A DNA stretch of 64,000 nucleotides from Afipia sp. P52-10 (lineage in GTDB: Bacteria; Pseudomonadota; Alphaproteobacteria; Rhizobiales; Xanthobacteraceae). The stretch is taken from positions 1,074,066-1,138,065 of the forward strand of contig NZ_AZSJ01000003.1 in assembly GCF_000516555.1 (NCBI RefSeq), read 5' to 3'. The position numbers and the translations under genes are program-made. The notes below the pieces were generated by a model. That model worked only from the letters and a program-made list of their open reading frames with translations, was not told the DNA's origin and searched no databases. This document shows, one piece after another, positions 55,930 through 63,835 of this stretch (the stretch's first letter is position 1; each line of letters begins with the position of its first letter).

Positions 55930-56862
55930 ATGACCACGATCCTCGTTACCGGCGCAGACGGGTTCATCGGCGCGCACGTCGTCCGGCATCTGGCTGTGCA
56001 CGGCAGCCACAGGCTGGTGGCGGTCTCACGACGGCCACAGGAGCCCGCGACGGCAGCCCCAGAGTCCATCCGCGTACAGGCCGACCTCGACGATTCTGCT
56101 CAGATCGCCGATCTGATCCGCCGCACCCAGCCTGCGGTCGTGATCCATGCTGCGGGAGGCCGCGGCCGGACCGACGAGAACGAGTGGAACAACCTGCGCA
56201 TGACGCAAGCACTGTTCGACGTTCTTGGTGCGGCGGCTCCCGATACCCGCATCATCCTGTTCGGCAGTGCCGCCGAATATGGCGAGACCGGGAACACGCG
56301 CGTTGCAGAAACAGCCGAATGCCGCCCTGGAACCGTTTACGGCCAAACCAAGCTGATGATCACCGACGAAGCCTTGGCGCGCACCCGCTCGGGCCGCCTG
56401 CGCGCGACGGTGCTGCGTCCGTTCAACGTGATCGGCCCCGGGATATCGGCGACGCTGGCCGCCGCCTCGTTCCTGCGTCAGATCCGGGAGCCACGGATGC
56501 GCGACGGCGCCTATCTCGTAACGATGGGGGTTCGCGATGCCGTCCGCGATTTTGTGGCGGTGGATGATCTGATGACGGCGATCGAAAGGACCGTCGCGCG
56601 TGAGCTGTCCGGCGAGATCATCAATGTCTGCACCGGCCAGGGCCGCACGCTCGACTGGCTGCTGACCCGGATGGCCGCACTCGGCGGCGCCAAGGTGATC
56701 TTCGAGATCGACAGCCAGCATGCTGCGGCCGGCCAGCCTTCGATCTCCATCGGCGATCCCGACAAGGGCCAGCACCTGCTGGGGTTCACGCCCTCGCCCG
56801 ATCTCGATACGACCCTGCGCGCCATGTGGGATAGCGCCATGATCGCCCGCGAGCAGTCATGA
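55930..56862 (+). CDS. NAD-dependent epimerase/dehydratase
   Basis: A 310-residue extended short-chain dehydrogenase, the type that acts on nucleotide sugars. Rossmann motif TGADGFIGAHV (about residues 7-17), the Asp-containing QADLDDSAQI, FGSAAEYGETGNT and the catalytic YGQTKLM (Tyr-x-x-x-Lys, about 137-143). It overlaps the glycosyltransferase start by four bases (ATGA), so the two probably work on the same sugar. It has no known role in urease and interrupts ureC and ureE. ATG 55930; the longer frame only re-reads ureC. Confidence 0.88.
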   Translation: MTTILVTGADGFIGAHVVRHLAVHGSHRLVAVSRRPQEPATAAPESIRVQADLDDSAQIADLIRRTQPAVVIHAAGGRGRTDENEWNNLRMTQALFDVLGAAAPDTRIILFGSAAEYGETGNTRVAETAECRPGTVYGQTKLMITDEALARTRSGRLRATVLRPFNVIGPGISATLAAASFLRQIREPRMRDGAYLVTMGVRDAVRDFVAVDDLMTAIERTVARELSGEIINVCTGQGRTLDWLLTRMAALGGAKVIFEIDSQHAAAGQPSISIGDPDKGQHLLGFTPSPDLDTTLRAMWDSAMIAREQS

Positions 56863-58055
56863 CGAGCGACCGCGCCAAACAACGAGCGCTGCGATTGGCG
56901 CTCGGCATTTTCCGCCTGCAGCCGGCAGGCGGTCTCGAACGGCATGCGTTACGCATCGCCGGTGTCCTGGCGGAGCGCGGCCACGACGTCACGCTGTACA
57001 CCACGCAAGGCACCGACAGCGCGCCCACAGGCGTCAAGCTATCATTGCTGCCGAACGACGGACGAACCAATCATGGATCGATGGACGCGTTCGGCCAACG
57101 ATTTGCGGAGGTCGGGACAGATGCGGAGCTGCGGATCGGCTTCCAGCGGCTGCCGGGCCTCGACGTGTTGTTCTGCGCCGACTGGTGCTACCTCGATCGC
57201 GACCATCCGAAATGGGCGCCGCTGCTGCCGCGCTATCGCACGCTGACCCGACTCGAACGCGCCTGCTTCGACCCGTCGTCGAAAACCAAGATCATCACCC
57301 TCTCTGCGCCGCAGCTCGCTGCCTACGTCCGCGCCCACGGCACCCAGGCCGACCGGACGGTGGTGCTGCCGCCAACCATCGATCCCGCACATCGCGCCAC
57401 CGAGCCGACCGATGCGGCCAAGCGGGCCGCCGCACGCCATCACTTCGATCTGCCGGAACGCGCCGTCGTCTGGCTTTGGATCGGCTTGCAGCCGATGGTG
57501 AAGGGCCTCGACCGGACGCTGGAGGCCTTGGCCAAGCATCCGGAGGCGATGCTCCTCATCTGCGGCACCGACCGGACCAACCGCAAAACCGCTTCCCTGC
57601 TGGCGGCGGCCGAGCGCGCGGGCTCCGGGAGCCGCATCCGCGTCGTCGGCATGGCCTCGGATACACAGCTCAAGGCCGCATTCGCCGCCGCGGATTTCCT
57701 CGTGCATCCGGCGCGGCTCGACGTCACTGCTACCGTGATCCTGGAAGCGATGGCCAATGGCCTGCCGGTCGTGACCACGGCGAATTGCGGCTTTGCTCCC
57801 CATGTGGACGCCGCCAATGCGGGCCTCGTTGTTCCGGTGCCATTCGAGCAACGGGTGTTCGAAACCGCCCTCACCCATGCTGCGAACGCCCCGCGGGAGA
57901 CCTGGTCACGCCATGCAATCACTTACTGCGCCAATCCCAGGCTCTATTCCGGCATCGAACATGCCTGCAACCTGATCGAGGCCGGAGGCAATGACGAGGA
58001 CTGGCGACGCGCCGCGCAGGCGGCGGAGGCGGGATTGTCCGCACCGAAACCATGA
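56859..58055 (+). CDS. Glycosyltransferase family 4-like protein
   Basis: A 398-residue GT-B-fold enzyme. N-terminal acceptor domain with LQPAGGLERHALRIAGVLAERGHDVTLYT (about residues 18-46). The C-terminal donor domain (about 195-370) has AVVWLWIGLQPMVKGLDRTLEAL and the E-x7-E region FLVHPARLDVTATVILEAMANGLPVVTTANCG. The branch resembles WaaG-type lipopolysaccharide core transferases (inference). It is co-translated with the upstream epimerase. Confidence 0.85.
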   Translation: MTSDRAKQRALRLALGIFRLQPAGGLERHALRIAGVLAERGHDVTLYTTQGTDSAPTGVKLSLLPNDGRTNHGSMDAFGQRFAEVGTDAELRIGFQRLPGLDVLFCADWCYLDRDHPKWAPLLPRYRTLTRLERACFDPSSKTKIITLSAPQLAAYVRAHGTQADRTVVLPPTIDPAHRATEPTDAAKRAAARHHFDLPERAVVWLWIGLQPMVKGLDRTLEALAKHPEAMLLICGTDRTNRKTASLLAAAERAGSGSRIRVVGMASDTQLKAAFAAADFLVHPARLDVTATVILEAMANGLPVVTTANCGFAPHVDAANAGLVVPVPFEQRVFETALTHAANAPRETWSRHAITYCANPRLYSGIEHACNLIEAGGNDEDWRRAAQAAEAGLSAPKP

Positions 58056-58225
58056 GCCTGTACGTGACAATGCATCATCGTTACCAAGGCATGGCCGTAA
58101 GCGAGACGACCGTCGCAATCCTGCCCATCCGCATGCCCGGAAAACCGATTTCCAGCTCTGACGTCATGCTCTACTGTGCGCCGGTTCAACAACAAGCTTG
58201 CAACAAGAACATCCGGGAGACCTGA
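58052..58225 (+). CDS. Possible 57-aa ORF filling the gap before the ABM gene
   Basis: An ATG at 58052 overlaps the glycosyltransferase stop (ATGA). The frame runs uninterrupted for 57 codons (starting MSLYVTMHHRYQGMAVSETT, ending ACNKNIRET) and stops at TGA 58223-58225, immediately before the ATG of the next gene. The arrangement is what a coupled operon gene would show. However, its third-position GC is lower than that of the neighbours and I recognise no family. It could equally be a chance open frame in a 170-nt leader. Confidence 0.25.
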   Translation: MSLYVTMHHRYQGMAVSETTVAILPIRMPGKPISSSDVMLYCAPVQQQACNKNIRET

Positions 58226-58525
58226 ATGATCTACGTCGTCGCCACCACTGAGGTAAAGCCCGAGCACCGTGACGCCTACATCAAAGGCGCGAAGGATTGC
58301 GTCGCCGCAACTCAGAAGGAAGCGGGCTGCATCTATTACGACAGCCATGTCAGCGTGAACAATCCCAACCTGTTTGTGGTTGTGGAGCGCTGGGAATCGC
58401 GCGAAGCGCTGGACGCGCATAGCCGCGCGCCGCACATGAAGGTGTGGCGTGACCTGTCGGCGCCATTCAAGGCATCCCCGACCCAAATCGAAATCATCAA
58501 CCCCGCCGACGTCATCAAGCGTTAA
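58226..58525 (+). CDS. Antibiotic-biosynthesis-monooxygenase (ABM) domain protein
   Basis: A 99-residue single-domain protein of the dimeric ferredoxin-like ABM family, often called putative quinol monooxygenase (YgiN-like). Pattern: [38 protein letters not shown] (about residues 2-39), then [24 protein letters not shown] (about 51-74). Substrate unknown. GGGAGA precedes the ATG by seven bases. It is followed by ureE after eleven bases, so it travels with the urease accessory genes. Confidence 0.85.
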   Translation: MIYVVATTEVKPEHRDAYIKGAKDCVAATQKEAGCIYYDSHVSVNNPNLFVVVERWESREALDAHSRAPHMKVWRDLSAPFKASPTQIEIINPADVIKR

Positions 58526-58536
58526 GAGGCACAATC

Positions 58537-59244
58537 ATGCTGCGCGCCACTTCCGTCAAAGCCGCAAAGACGTGGCGCGACACTCCCGCCGATACGGTCG
58601 TGCTCGAATTCGACGACCGGCATCGGCGGCGCATGACCATGGCCGGCACGCGTGGGCTGGAATTCCTGCTCGATCTGCCGGACGTGATCGCTCTGCGCAG
58701 CGGCGACGCCCTGGTGCTGGAGGACGGCCGCCTGATCGAGGTGGTCGCCGCTCCGGAACCGCTGGTCGAAATTCGTGGCAAAGATGCAGCCGATCTGGTG
58801 CGCGTTGCCTGGCATCTCGGCAATCGTCACCTGCCGACCCAGCTTCTGCCGAAAGCGCTCCGCATCCGCCGCGATCATGTGATCGAGGAGATGGTGCGCG
58901 GGCTTGGCGCGCGCGTCATGGAGATCGAAGCACCGTTCGATCCTGAAGGCGGAGCCTATCTCATGGCATCCCCTTCTGAACTCGCGCACAACGATCATGC
59001 CCACAGTCATGGTCATCACCACGACCACAAGCACGGTCACGGGCATCATCATGCGCACCATGGCGATGACCACCATGATCATCATGGTGATGATCACAAG
59101 CATGATCATGGCCCTCACACGCACGGTCACGGCCAGGGGCATCACCATCATCATGCGCCTGGCGAGGCGTGCGATCATCCCGACCACCACCATGATCATG
59201 CCCATCATCATGGCCATTCTCACACCCATGGGCACAAAGCCTGA
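58537..59244 (+). CDS. ureE: Urease nickel metallochaperone UreE with very long His-rich tail
   Basis: A 235-residue nickel chaperone. The N-terminal domain (about residues 1-75) is followed by the nickel-binding domain (about 76-150) with [12 protein letters not shown] and [17 protein letters not shown], the latter containing the conserved metal-site His. The last roughly 85 residues contain about 40 histidines in HxH and HHH runs with Asp and Gly. This is much longer than the tail of Klebsiella UreE and suggests nickel storage as well as delivery. It stands six bases upstream of ureF. Confidence 0.95.
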   Translation: MLRATSVKAAKTWRDTPADTVVLEFDDRHRRRMTMAGTRGLEFLLDLPDVIALRSGDALVLEDGRLIEVVAAPEPLVEIRGKDAADLVRVAWHLGNRHLPTQLLPKALRIRRDHVIEEMVRGLGARVMEIEAPFDPEGGAYLMASPSELAHNDHAHSHGHHHDHKHGHGHHHAHHGDDHHDHHGDDHKHDHGPHTHGHGQGHHHHHAPGEACDHPDHHHDHAHHHGHSHTHGHKA

Positions 59245-59250
59245 TCTGCC

Positions 59251-60000
59251 ATGAGCCGTCGCAAAGGCGCGTCTGCTCCCGAGATCGAGGCCGCCACCGT
59301 CTCCGGCGACGACAGGCAGGCCGACCACGCGGCCCTGTTCCGCCTGATGACCTGGCTGTCCCCCGCGTTCCCCGTCGGCGCCTTCTCGTATTCGAGCGGC
59401 ATCGAATGGGCGGTCGAGACAGGCGACATCGCCGACGCGGACACCCTCCGGCAGTGGCTGGCTGCGATGCTGGCCGACGGCGCGGGCTTCTGCGACGGCG
59501 TTCTCCTCAGCCATGCCTGGCGGGCGGCATCCGCTCGCGACGACCGCCTGCTGGCCGATGTCGCCGAGCTGGCCGCGGCCCTTGCTCCGTCGCGGGAGCG
59601 GCATCTGGAAACGACCGCCCAGGGACGTGCCTTCGCTGATATCACCGAGGCTGCTTGGCCCTGCGAGAGCCTGGCCCGGCTGAGGCAGAGTTGGGACGGT
59701 CCGATCGCCTACCCGGCGGCCGTCGGCGTCGTCAGCGCGGGCCATAGCATCCGGCTCGACTGGACGCTGCAGGCCTTTCTGCATGCGCAGGTTTCCAACT
59801 GGATCTCCGCGGGCGTGCGGCTGGTCCCACTCGGCCAGACCCACAGCCAACGCGTGTTGGCGGCACTGGAGCCGACGGTGGCAGCAACCGCGGAGCGAGC
59901 GCTGACGGCGACACTCGACGACCTCGGCAGCGCGACGTTTCGCGCCGATCTTGCGAGCATGCGCCACGAAGCCCAGTATACGAGACTGTTCAGATCATAG
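59251..60000 (+). CDS. ureF: Urease accessory protein UreF
   Basis: A 249-residue helical protein that gates the UreG GTPase on the UreD-urease complex. Family markers: [28 protein letters not shown] (about residues 30-57), LSHAWRAA and the C-terminal [10 protein letters not shown]-like ending (here [13 protein letters not shown]). The N-terminal 25 residues are variable. ureG starts 14 bases downstream. Confidence 0.95.
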   Translation: MSRRKGASAPEIEAATVSGDDRQADHAALFRLMTWLSPAFPVGAFSYSSGIEWAVETGDIADADTLRQWLAAMLADGAGFCDGVLLSHAWRAASARDDRLLADVAELAAALAPSRERHLETTAQGRAFADITEAAWPCESLARLRQSWDGPIAYPAAVGVVSAGHSIRLDWTLQAFLHAQVSNWISAGVRLVPLGQTHSQRVLAALEPTVAATAERALTATLDDLGSATFRADLASMRHEAQYTRLFRS

Positions 60001-60013
60001 AGACGAGAGCCCG

Positions 60014-60667
60014 ATGGGAACGACAACCGCAACCTCACCGTCCCGCTCGCGGACGCCAAGCCCGCATGGGCCGTTGCGCGTCGGCATCGGCGGGCCGGTC
60101 GGATCCGGCAAGACCGCACTGATGGACCTGCTCTGCAAGAGCTTGCGCGAGAGCTACGACATCGCGGCGATCACAAACGACATCTACACCAAATGGGACG
60201 CGGAATACCTCGTGCGCGCCGGTTCGCTCACCGCCGACCGCATTGCTGGCGTCGAGACCGGCGGCTGTCCGCACACCGCGATCCGTGAGGACGCCTCCAT
60301 GAACCTGGCGGCGGTCGCCGACATGCGCGCCAAGTTTCCGACGCTCGACCTCGTACTGATCGAGTCCGGTGGCGACAACCTGGCTGCAACCTTCTCGCCG
60401 GAGCTGGCCGACCTGACGATCTACGTCATCGACGTTGCCGCGGGCGACAAGATCCCGTCCAAAGGCGGACCGGGCATCACGCGCTCGGACCTGCTGGTGA
60501 TCAACAAGATCGATCTCGCGCCGCATGTCGGCGCTTCGCTCGACAAGATGCGCACCGACACGCTGCGCATGCGCGGCGAGCGGCCCTTCGTCATGAGCAA
60601 TCTCAAGACCGGCGAAGGGCTCGACCAGATCATGCGTTTCATCGAGACCAAAGGCGGCCTGCGTTAG
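60014..60667 (+). CDS. ureG: Urease accessory GTPase UreG
   Basis: A 217-residue SIMIBI GTPase whose GTP hydrolysis drives nickel insertion into urease. P-loop [14 protein letters not shown] (about residues 25-38), the nickel-site motif ETGGCPH (Cys and His, about 78-84), [18 protein letters not shown], and the base-recognition motif [12 protein letters not shown] are all present. ATG 60014; the frame open to 59951 re-reads ureF. Last gene of the urease block. Confidence 0.97.
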   Translation: MGTTTATSPSRSRTPSPHGPLRVGIGGPVGSGKTALMDLLCKSLRESYDIAAITNDIYTKWDAEYLVRAGSLTADRIAGVETGGCPHTAIREDASMNLAAVADMRAKFPTLDLVLIESGGDNLAATFSPELADLTIYVIDVAAGDKIPSKGGPGITRSDLLVINKIDLAPHVGASLDKMRTDTLRMRGERPFVMSNLKTGEGLDQIMRFIETKGGLR

Positions 60668-60707
60668 CAATCCGGACGCCTCTTTTCATATTTTTCTCGT
60701 ATTTTCA

Positions 60708-60732
60708 GGAACATCGCCGGAATCCCCGGGTT
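60708..60732 (+). promoter_or_regulatory. Possible EcfG-type promoter before small membrane protein
   Basis: GGAAC (60708-60712), a 16-nt spacer and GGTT (60729-60732): the -35 is perfect and the -10 differs by one base from the alphaproteobacterial general-stress consensus GGAAC-N16/17-CGTT. The start codon is only 20 nt beyond the -10 element, leaving a very short leader, so this is tentative. Confidence 0.35.
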
Positions 60733-60751
60733 AGCTAGCCGGAGATTCCGC

Positions 60752-60961
60752 ATGAAGGATTATGGCAGCGCCTTTCTGAGCCTGATCTTGGTGGGAGTGG
60801 TGATGCTGGTGGCCGGACTGGGTCTGATCGTCCGACCGAGCGACGGGCAGCAACCTCTTTTGGCCGACAACATGCAAACCACGCAAACAAAGGCTCAATC
60901 CGCACCCTCACCACGCCCCTCTGGCGACGACAGCGCCGTCGCGCCGTTGCTTGGGCGCTAA
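60752..60961 (+). CDS. Small single-span membrane protein
   Basis: A 69-residue protein with one hydrophobic segment (FLSLILVGVVMLVAGLGLIV, about residues 8-27) and a polar Gln/Thr/Ser/Pro-rich tail. GGAG lies seven bases before ATG 60752. No family recognised. It is placed between ureG and the stress-response sensor kinase and may have a stress-sigma promoter. Confidence 0.55.
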   Translation: MKDYGSAFLSLILVGVVMLVAGLGLIVRPSDGQQPLLADNMQTTQTKAQSAPSPRPSGDDSAVAPLLGR

Positions 60962-61034
60962 TCCTTCGTCTTGCTGCTCTTAAGGTTAATTCAGCATCGT
61001 TTCCGTCCGCCTGCACGCAAGCCACCGCAGCCAT

Positions 61035-61059
61035 GGAACCAAAATGCTGATAACGCGTT
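61035..61059 (+). promoter_or_regulatory. EcfG-type (general stress response) promoter
   Basis: GGAAC (61035-61039), a 16-nt spacer and CGTT (61056-61059) match the sigma-EcfG consensus GGAAC-N16/17-CGTT exactly. It points toward the sensor kinase gene, with about 170 nt of leader. ecfG itself is encoded 2 kb away, so the kinase is probably part of the general-stress regulon. Confidence 0.7.
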
Positions 61060-61236
61060 GACTTAGCCGAATTTCAACCTGCTTGCGGCTGACGGTCTGC
61101 AGCTCCGGGCGAGACTTGTGCAGCGATGATCGTGTTGTCATTATTCCGCGTGAGGTGGATTGTCGTAAACCAATCGTGCAATTCGCATCTCTCCGGAAAT
61201 AACTCCCCACAGCTTCGTTGTGTTTAGAGTCGTCGC

Positions 61237-62889
61237 TTGGTTCGGCTGGGATTCATCGTTGCCCTTGTTGCCCTGATCGGCCTGCTGGTGTCGGGGCTGG
61301 TTGCTCTCCGCGTCTACGAACAGGAGATCGCGATCGAGCAGGCCGCCCTCGCGCGCGGTATCGAATCTCATGCCCGCCTCGTTCAAGAACGTCTCGCCGA
61401 GCGCGAGTTGCTGGCGCGGGTCGCCGTCGGACTGATCCGATCGAACCAGGCGCTGCATATCAACGCGCTGGAGCCGCTGCGGGCTTCGATCTACGCCTTC
61501 CGAACCGATTTCGTCCTCGCCACCTGGATCGCTCATATCGGTGCCGGCGAAATTCCGAAGGCGGAACAAATCCTCGCAGAATCGGGGTATTCGCGACCTA
61601 CCGTACGGCAGGTGGACGATTCCCCGCTTCCTTCGCCGCCTCCATCCGGCGCTCTCAACGTGCTGATGGACATCGATCCGCGCACACCCGAGACTATCGC
61701 CCTGCCGGGGCGGGTCCTCGATCGGGCACCGACGTTCGGACCGATCCTGTCGGCGGCGCTCGCACGCCGCGCGCCAGCCGCGTCGGAGCCCGCAACTCTC
61801 CCGCGCTCGGATGAGAATACCGGCGTGGTTCTCGCCGCTCCGGTCTTTGCCGACGGCAGCGGGGTACCGATCGGCTTCATCACCTTCTCCTATCTGCTGG
61901 GCCCGCTGATGCTGGGCAATGATGAGCCATCCCCGTTCACGGTGGCTTTGCGCGATCCCCGCGACGATCTGAAGGAGTTCACCGCAGACAGCCGCAGCCA
62001 TGTCGGCCCCTCTCAGATCGCTCCCGAACGCGCCAGCGCCGCCGTATCTCAAGGCGTGACGTTCGGCGGCCGCGACTTCGTTCTGTCCTACTATGCGAAG
62101 GTGGATCCGACGGTGCGGGCTCAATCCCTCGCAGCGATCGTGATGATCGTCGGCGTCGCCCTCACGAGTATTCTCTGCGGCCTGTTTGGATATGTCGCCT
62201 ACAACAACCTGCGCCTGAGTCGTGAGATCGAAGCACGCATCAGCTTCGAAGCCCGGCTCGGGGCCGTCATCGCCGAGCTGAACCATCGGGTGAAGAACAT
62301 CCTGGCGGTGATCCAATCCATCGTCACCAGGACGATGCGGCCTGGCGCGGATGTCGATACGGCCCGCGAGCTCTTGATCGGCCGCATCCATGCGATGTCG
62401 CATGTGGTCTCGCTGCTGAGCGATACCCACTGGCAGGGCGTACACCTGAAGAGCCTGCTGACCTCGCGGGCGATCCCTTATGCCGAACGGATCGCAGCGA
62501 CGGGGCCCGACATCATCGTCAGCTCGCGCGCTGCGCAAAGCCTCTGCCTGCTTTTCTTCGAGCTCGCCTCGCAGGCCGCCGCAAGCGCCCGCGACCGGGC
62601 AGGCGTCGAAGTCGCCGTGAAGTGGCAGGTCACCGGCAAGGGACCGAACGAACTGTTCGCGATGAAGTGGGAGGAGTTCAACGTCACTGCCGAAACGCGG
62701 CACGAAGACAACGATTTCGGCGCGATCCTGCTCGACCGTGTCGCGCCGGAAGCGCTTGGCGGCACGTCACGCCGCTACTTCACCGAAACCAGCTACGTCT
62801 TCGAAATCTCCGCCCCGATGCGCACCGTGGTCGACAAGACCGAGATGGATCGCACCGGCCGCCTGTCGGGACTGCTGCCGCGCAAGTAA
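61237..62889 (+). CDS. Membrane sensor histidine kinase, HWE family, degenerate ATP site
   Basis: A 550-residue protein: membrane helix (about residues 3-24), a long extracytoplasmic sensor domain (about 25-295), a second helix (about 296-320), then a HWE/HisKA_2 kinase core. The phospho-acceptor box is ELNHRVKNILAVIQSIVTRT (His350). The ATP-binding part looks eroded. Where HWE kinases have HELATNA, this protein has FELASQA (Phe441, Gln446), and the GFG-x-x-L motif reads DFGAILL, while WEE is kept. The start is TTG 61237, forced by an in-frame stop at 61225, with a poor SD. Its position beside nepR-ecfG suggests a PhyR-pathway sensor. Confidence 0.82.
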   Translation: MVRLGFIVALVALIGLLVSGLVALRVYEQEIAIEQAALARGIESHARLVQERLAERELLARVAVGLIRSNQALHINALEPLRASIYAFRTDFVLATWIAHIGAGEIPKAEQILAESGYSRPTVRQVDDSPLPSPPPSGALNVLMDIDPRTPETIALPGRVLDRAPTFGPILSAALARRAPAASEPATLPRSDENTGVVLAAPVFADGSGVPIGFITFSYLLGPLMLGNDEPSPFTVALRDPRDDLKEFTADSRSHVGPSQIAPERASAAVSQGVTFGGRDFVLSYYAKVDPTVRAQSLAAIVMIVGVALTSILCGLFGYVAYNNLRLSREIEARISFEARLGAVIAELNHRVKNILAVIQSIVTRTMRPGADVDTARELLIGRIHAMSHVVSLLSDTHWQGVHLKSLLTSRAIPYAERIAATGPDIIVSSRAAQSLCLLFFELASQAAASARDRAGVEVAVKWQVTGKGPNELFAMKWEEFNVTAETRHEDNDFGAILLDRVAPEALGGTSRRYFTETSYVFEISAPMRTVVDKTEMDRTGRLSGLLPRK

Positions 62890-63110
62890 GACCAGCCGGC
62901 ACGCCAGCGCGGAATTCACCGCACTGTCGGAACACAAATCACCCCTCTCCCAGCCCTCACGCAAGCGCGAGCCACACGCCGATGGGCGGAGTCTGCTCGA
63001 TCGCGACAGACGGATGAGGGGACGCGTTTGTGCCAGGTCTTATGTGACGAGGCCTTTACGTGACGAGAGCTTTCGCGCGAAGCGAGACCGGTCGCGCAAA
63101 GCAAGGAACG

Positions 63111-63144
63111 TAGCCATGCACGGACAGTAGTAGCCATGCACGGA
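63111..63144. repeat. 14-nt direct repeat, 20-nt period
   Basis: TAGCCATGCACGGA occurs at 63111-63124 and again at 63131-63144. Together with the six bases between, it makes almost two 20-nt tandem units. Confidence 0.75.
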
Positions 63145-63146
63145 AA

Positions 63147-63184
63147 GCATTTGCCGGTCCTGATTCATCAGAACCGGCAAATGC
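63147..63184. terminator. Strong hairpin, possible terminator between convergent genes
   Basis: GCATTTGCCGGT and ACCGGCAAATGC are perfect complements, with CTGAT/ATCAG extending the stem inward across one mismatch and a 2-nt loop. There is no T-tract, so termination is only suggested by position between two convergent genes. Confidence 0.55.
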
Positions 63185-63187
63185 GCC

Positions 63188-63289
63188 AAAGCGCGATGAG
63201 ATTTGGATGAATCGTCTTCGCGCTTTAGCTCATTGTGTAAGCATGACCGTTTCGGAAGACTGCTTCACACTTTTCCGGATCGTGCTTTA
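63188..63289. repeat. Double-hairpin intergenic repeat abutting ecfG
   Basis: First hairpin: AAAGCGCGA (63188-63196) with TCGCGCTTT (63218-63226). Second: AAGCATGACCG (63239-63249) with CGGATCGTGCTT (63276-63287). I recall this element as one of the commonest intergenic repeats of Bradyrhizobium and relatives. Its right end contains the ecfG stop codon. Confidence 0.8.
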
Positions 63290-63835
63290 GCCGCTGCTGC
63301 CGCCGATCACCGCGCGGACCGTGTTGTCCGGACCGAAGTCATCAGCCCCATCCACATAAAGAAGATTGCTGAGCTTCGAGCGGGCGCGATTCACACGGCT
63401 CTTGATCGTGCCGACCGCACAGCCGCAGATCGCCGCGGCATCTTCGTAGGAGAAGCCGGACGCGCCGACCAGAATCAGCGCCTCGCGTTGATCCTGCGGA
63501 AGCTTGTCGAGCGCCTCGCGGAACTCCTGAAACTCGATATGCACGTTCTGACCCGGCTGGGTCTTCAGCGTGTTGGCATAGCTGCCATCCGCATCCTCGA
63601 CCTCGCGCCGACGCTTGCGATAGTCGGAGCGGAACAGGTTGCGAAGAATCGTAAACAGCCATGCCGGCAGATTCGACCCGGGCTGGAACGAGTCGATGTT
63701 GGCGATCGCGCGCAACAGCGTCTCCTGCACCAGGTCATCTGCCCGATCGGCGTTGCCGCTGAGCGAGATTGCGAAGGCGCGCAGATTGGGAACTGCCGCC
63801 AGGATGTCGTCACGCAGAGTGTCAGTGAGAGGCAT
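63287..63835 (-). CDS. ecfG: General stress response ECF sigma factor EcfG
   Basis: A 182-residue ECF sigma factor of the EcfG group. Region 2 (about residues 15-85) has DDLVQETLLRAIANIDSFQPGSNLPAWLFTILRNLFRSDYRKRRRE. Region 4 (about 115-165) has LPQDQREALILVGASGFSYEDAAAICGCAVGTIKSRVNRARSKL. It directs transcription of stress genes from GGAAC-CGTT promoters and is held inactive by NepR until phosphorylated PhyR titrates NepR. Its ATG shares one base with the nepR stop (TAATG), giving tight co-translation with its anti-sigma factor. phyR is not in the window. Confidence 0.95.
   Translation of the reverse strand: MPLTDTLRDDILAAVPNLRAFAISLSGNADRADDLVQETLLRAIANIDSFQPGSNLPAWLFTILRNLFRSDYRKRRREVEDADGSYANTLKTQPGQNVHIEFQEFREALDKLPQDQREALILVGASGFSYEDAAAICGCAVGTIKSRVNRARSKLSNLLYVDGADDFGPDNTVRAVIGGSSG

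Larger units (their letters stand above)
62890..63286. other. 397-nt gap between sensor kinase and ecfG
   Basis: No gene recognised. It holds a 14-nt direct repeat, a strong hairpin and a Bradyrhizobium-type double-hairpin repeat, listed separately. The two flanking genes converge here, so only terminator functions are needed. Confidence 0.5.

Noticed and set aside
55930-58525. Recent horizontal insertion (genomic islet) in the urease operon
   Set aside because: No direct repeats, transposase remnants or clear composition shift at either edge, and gene spacing is operon-like, so recent transfer is not supported.
58981-59235. Short repeated CATCATCATGG-like units resembling a repeat array
   Set aside because: These are His codons in the ureE tail; units are irregular and in frame, so neither CRISPR nor an intergenic repeat.
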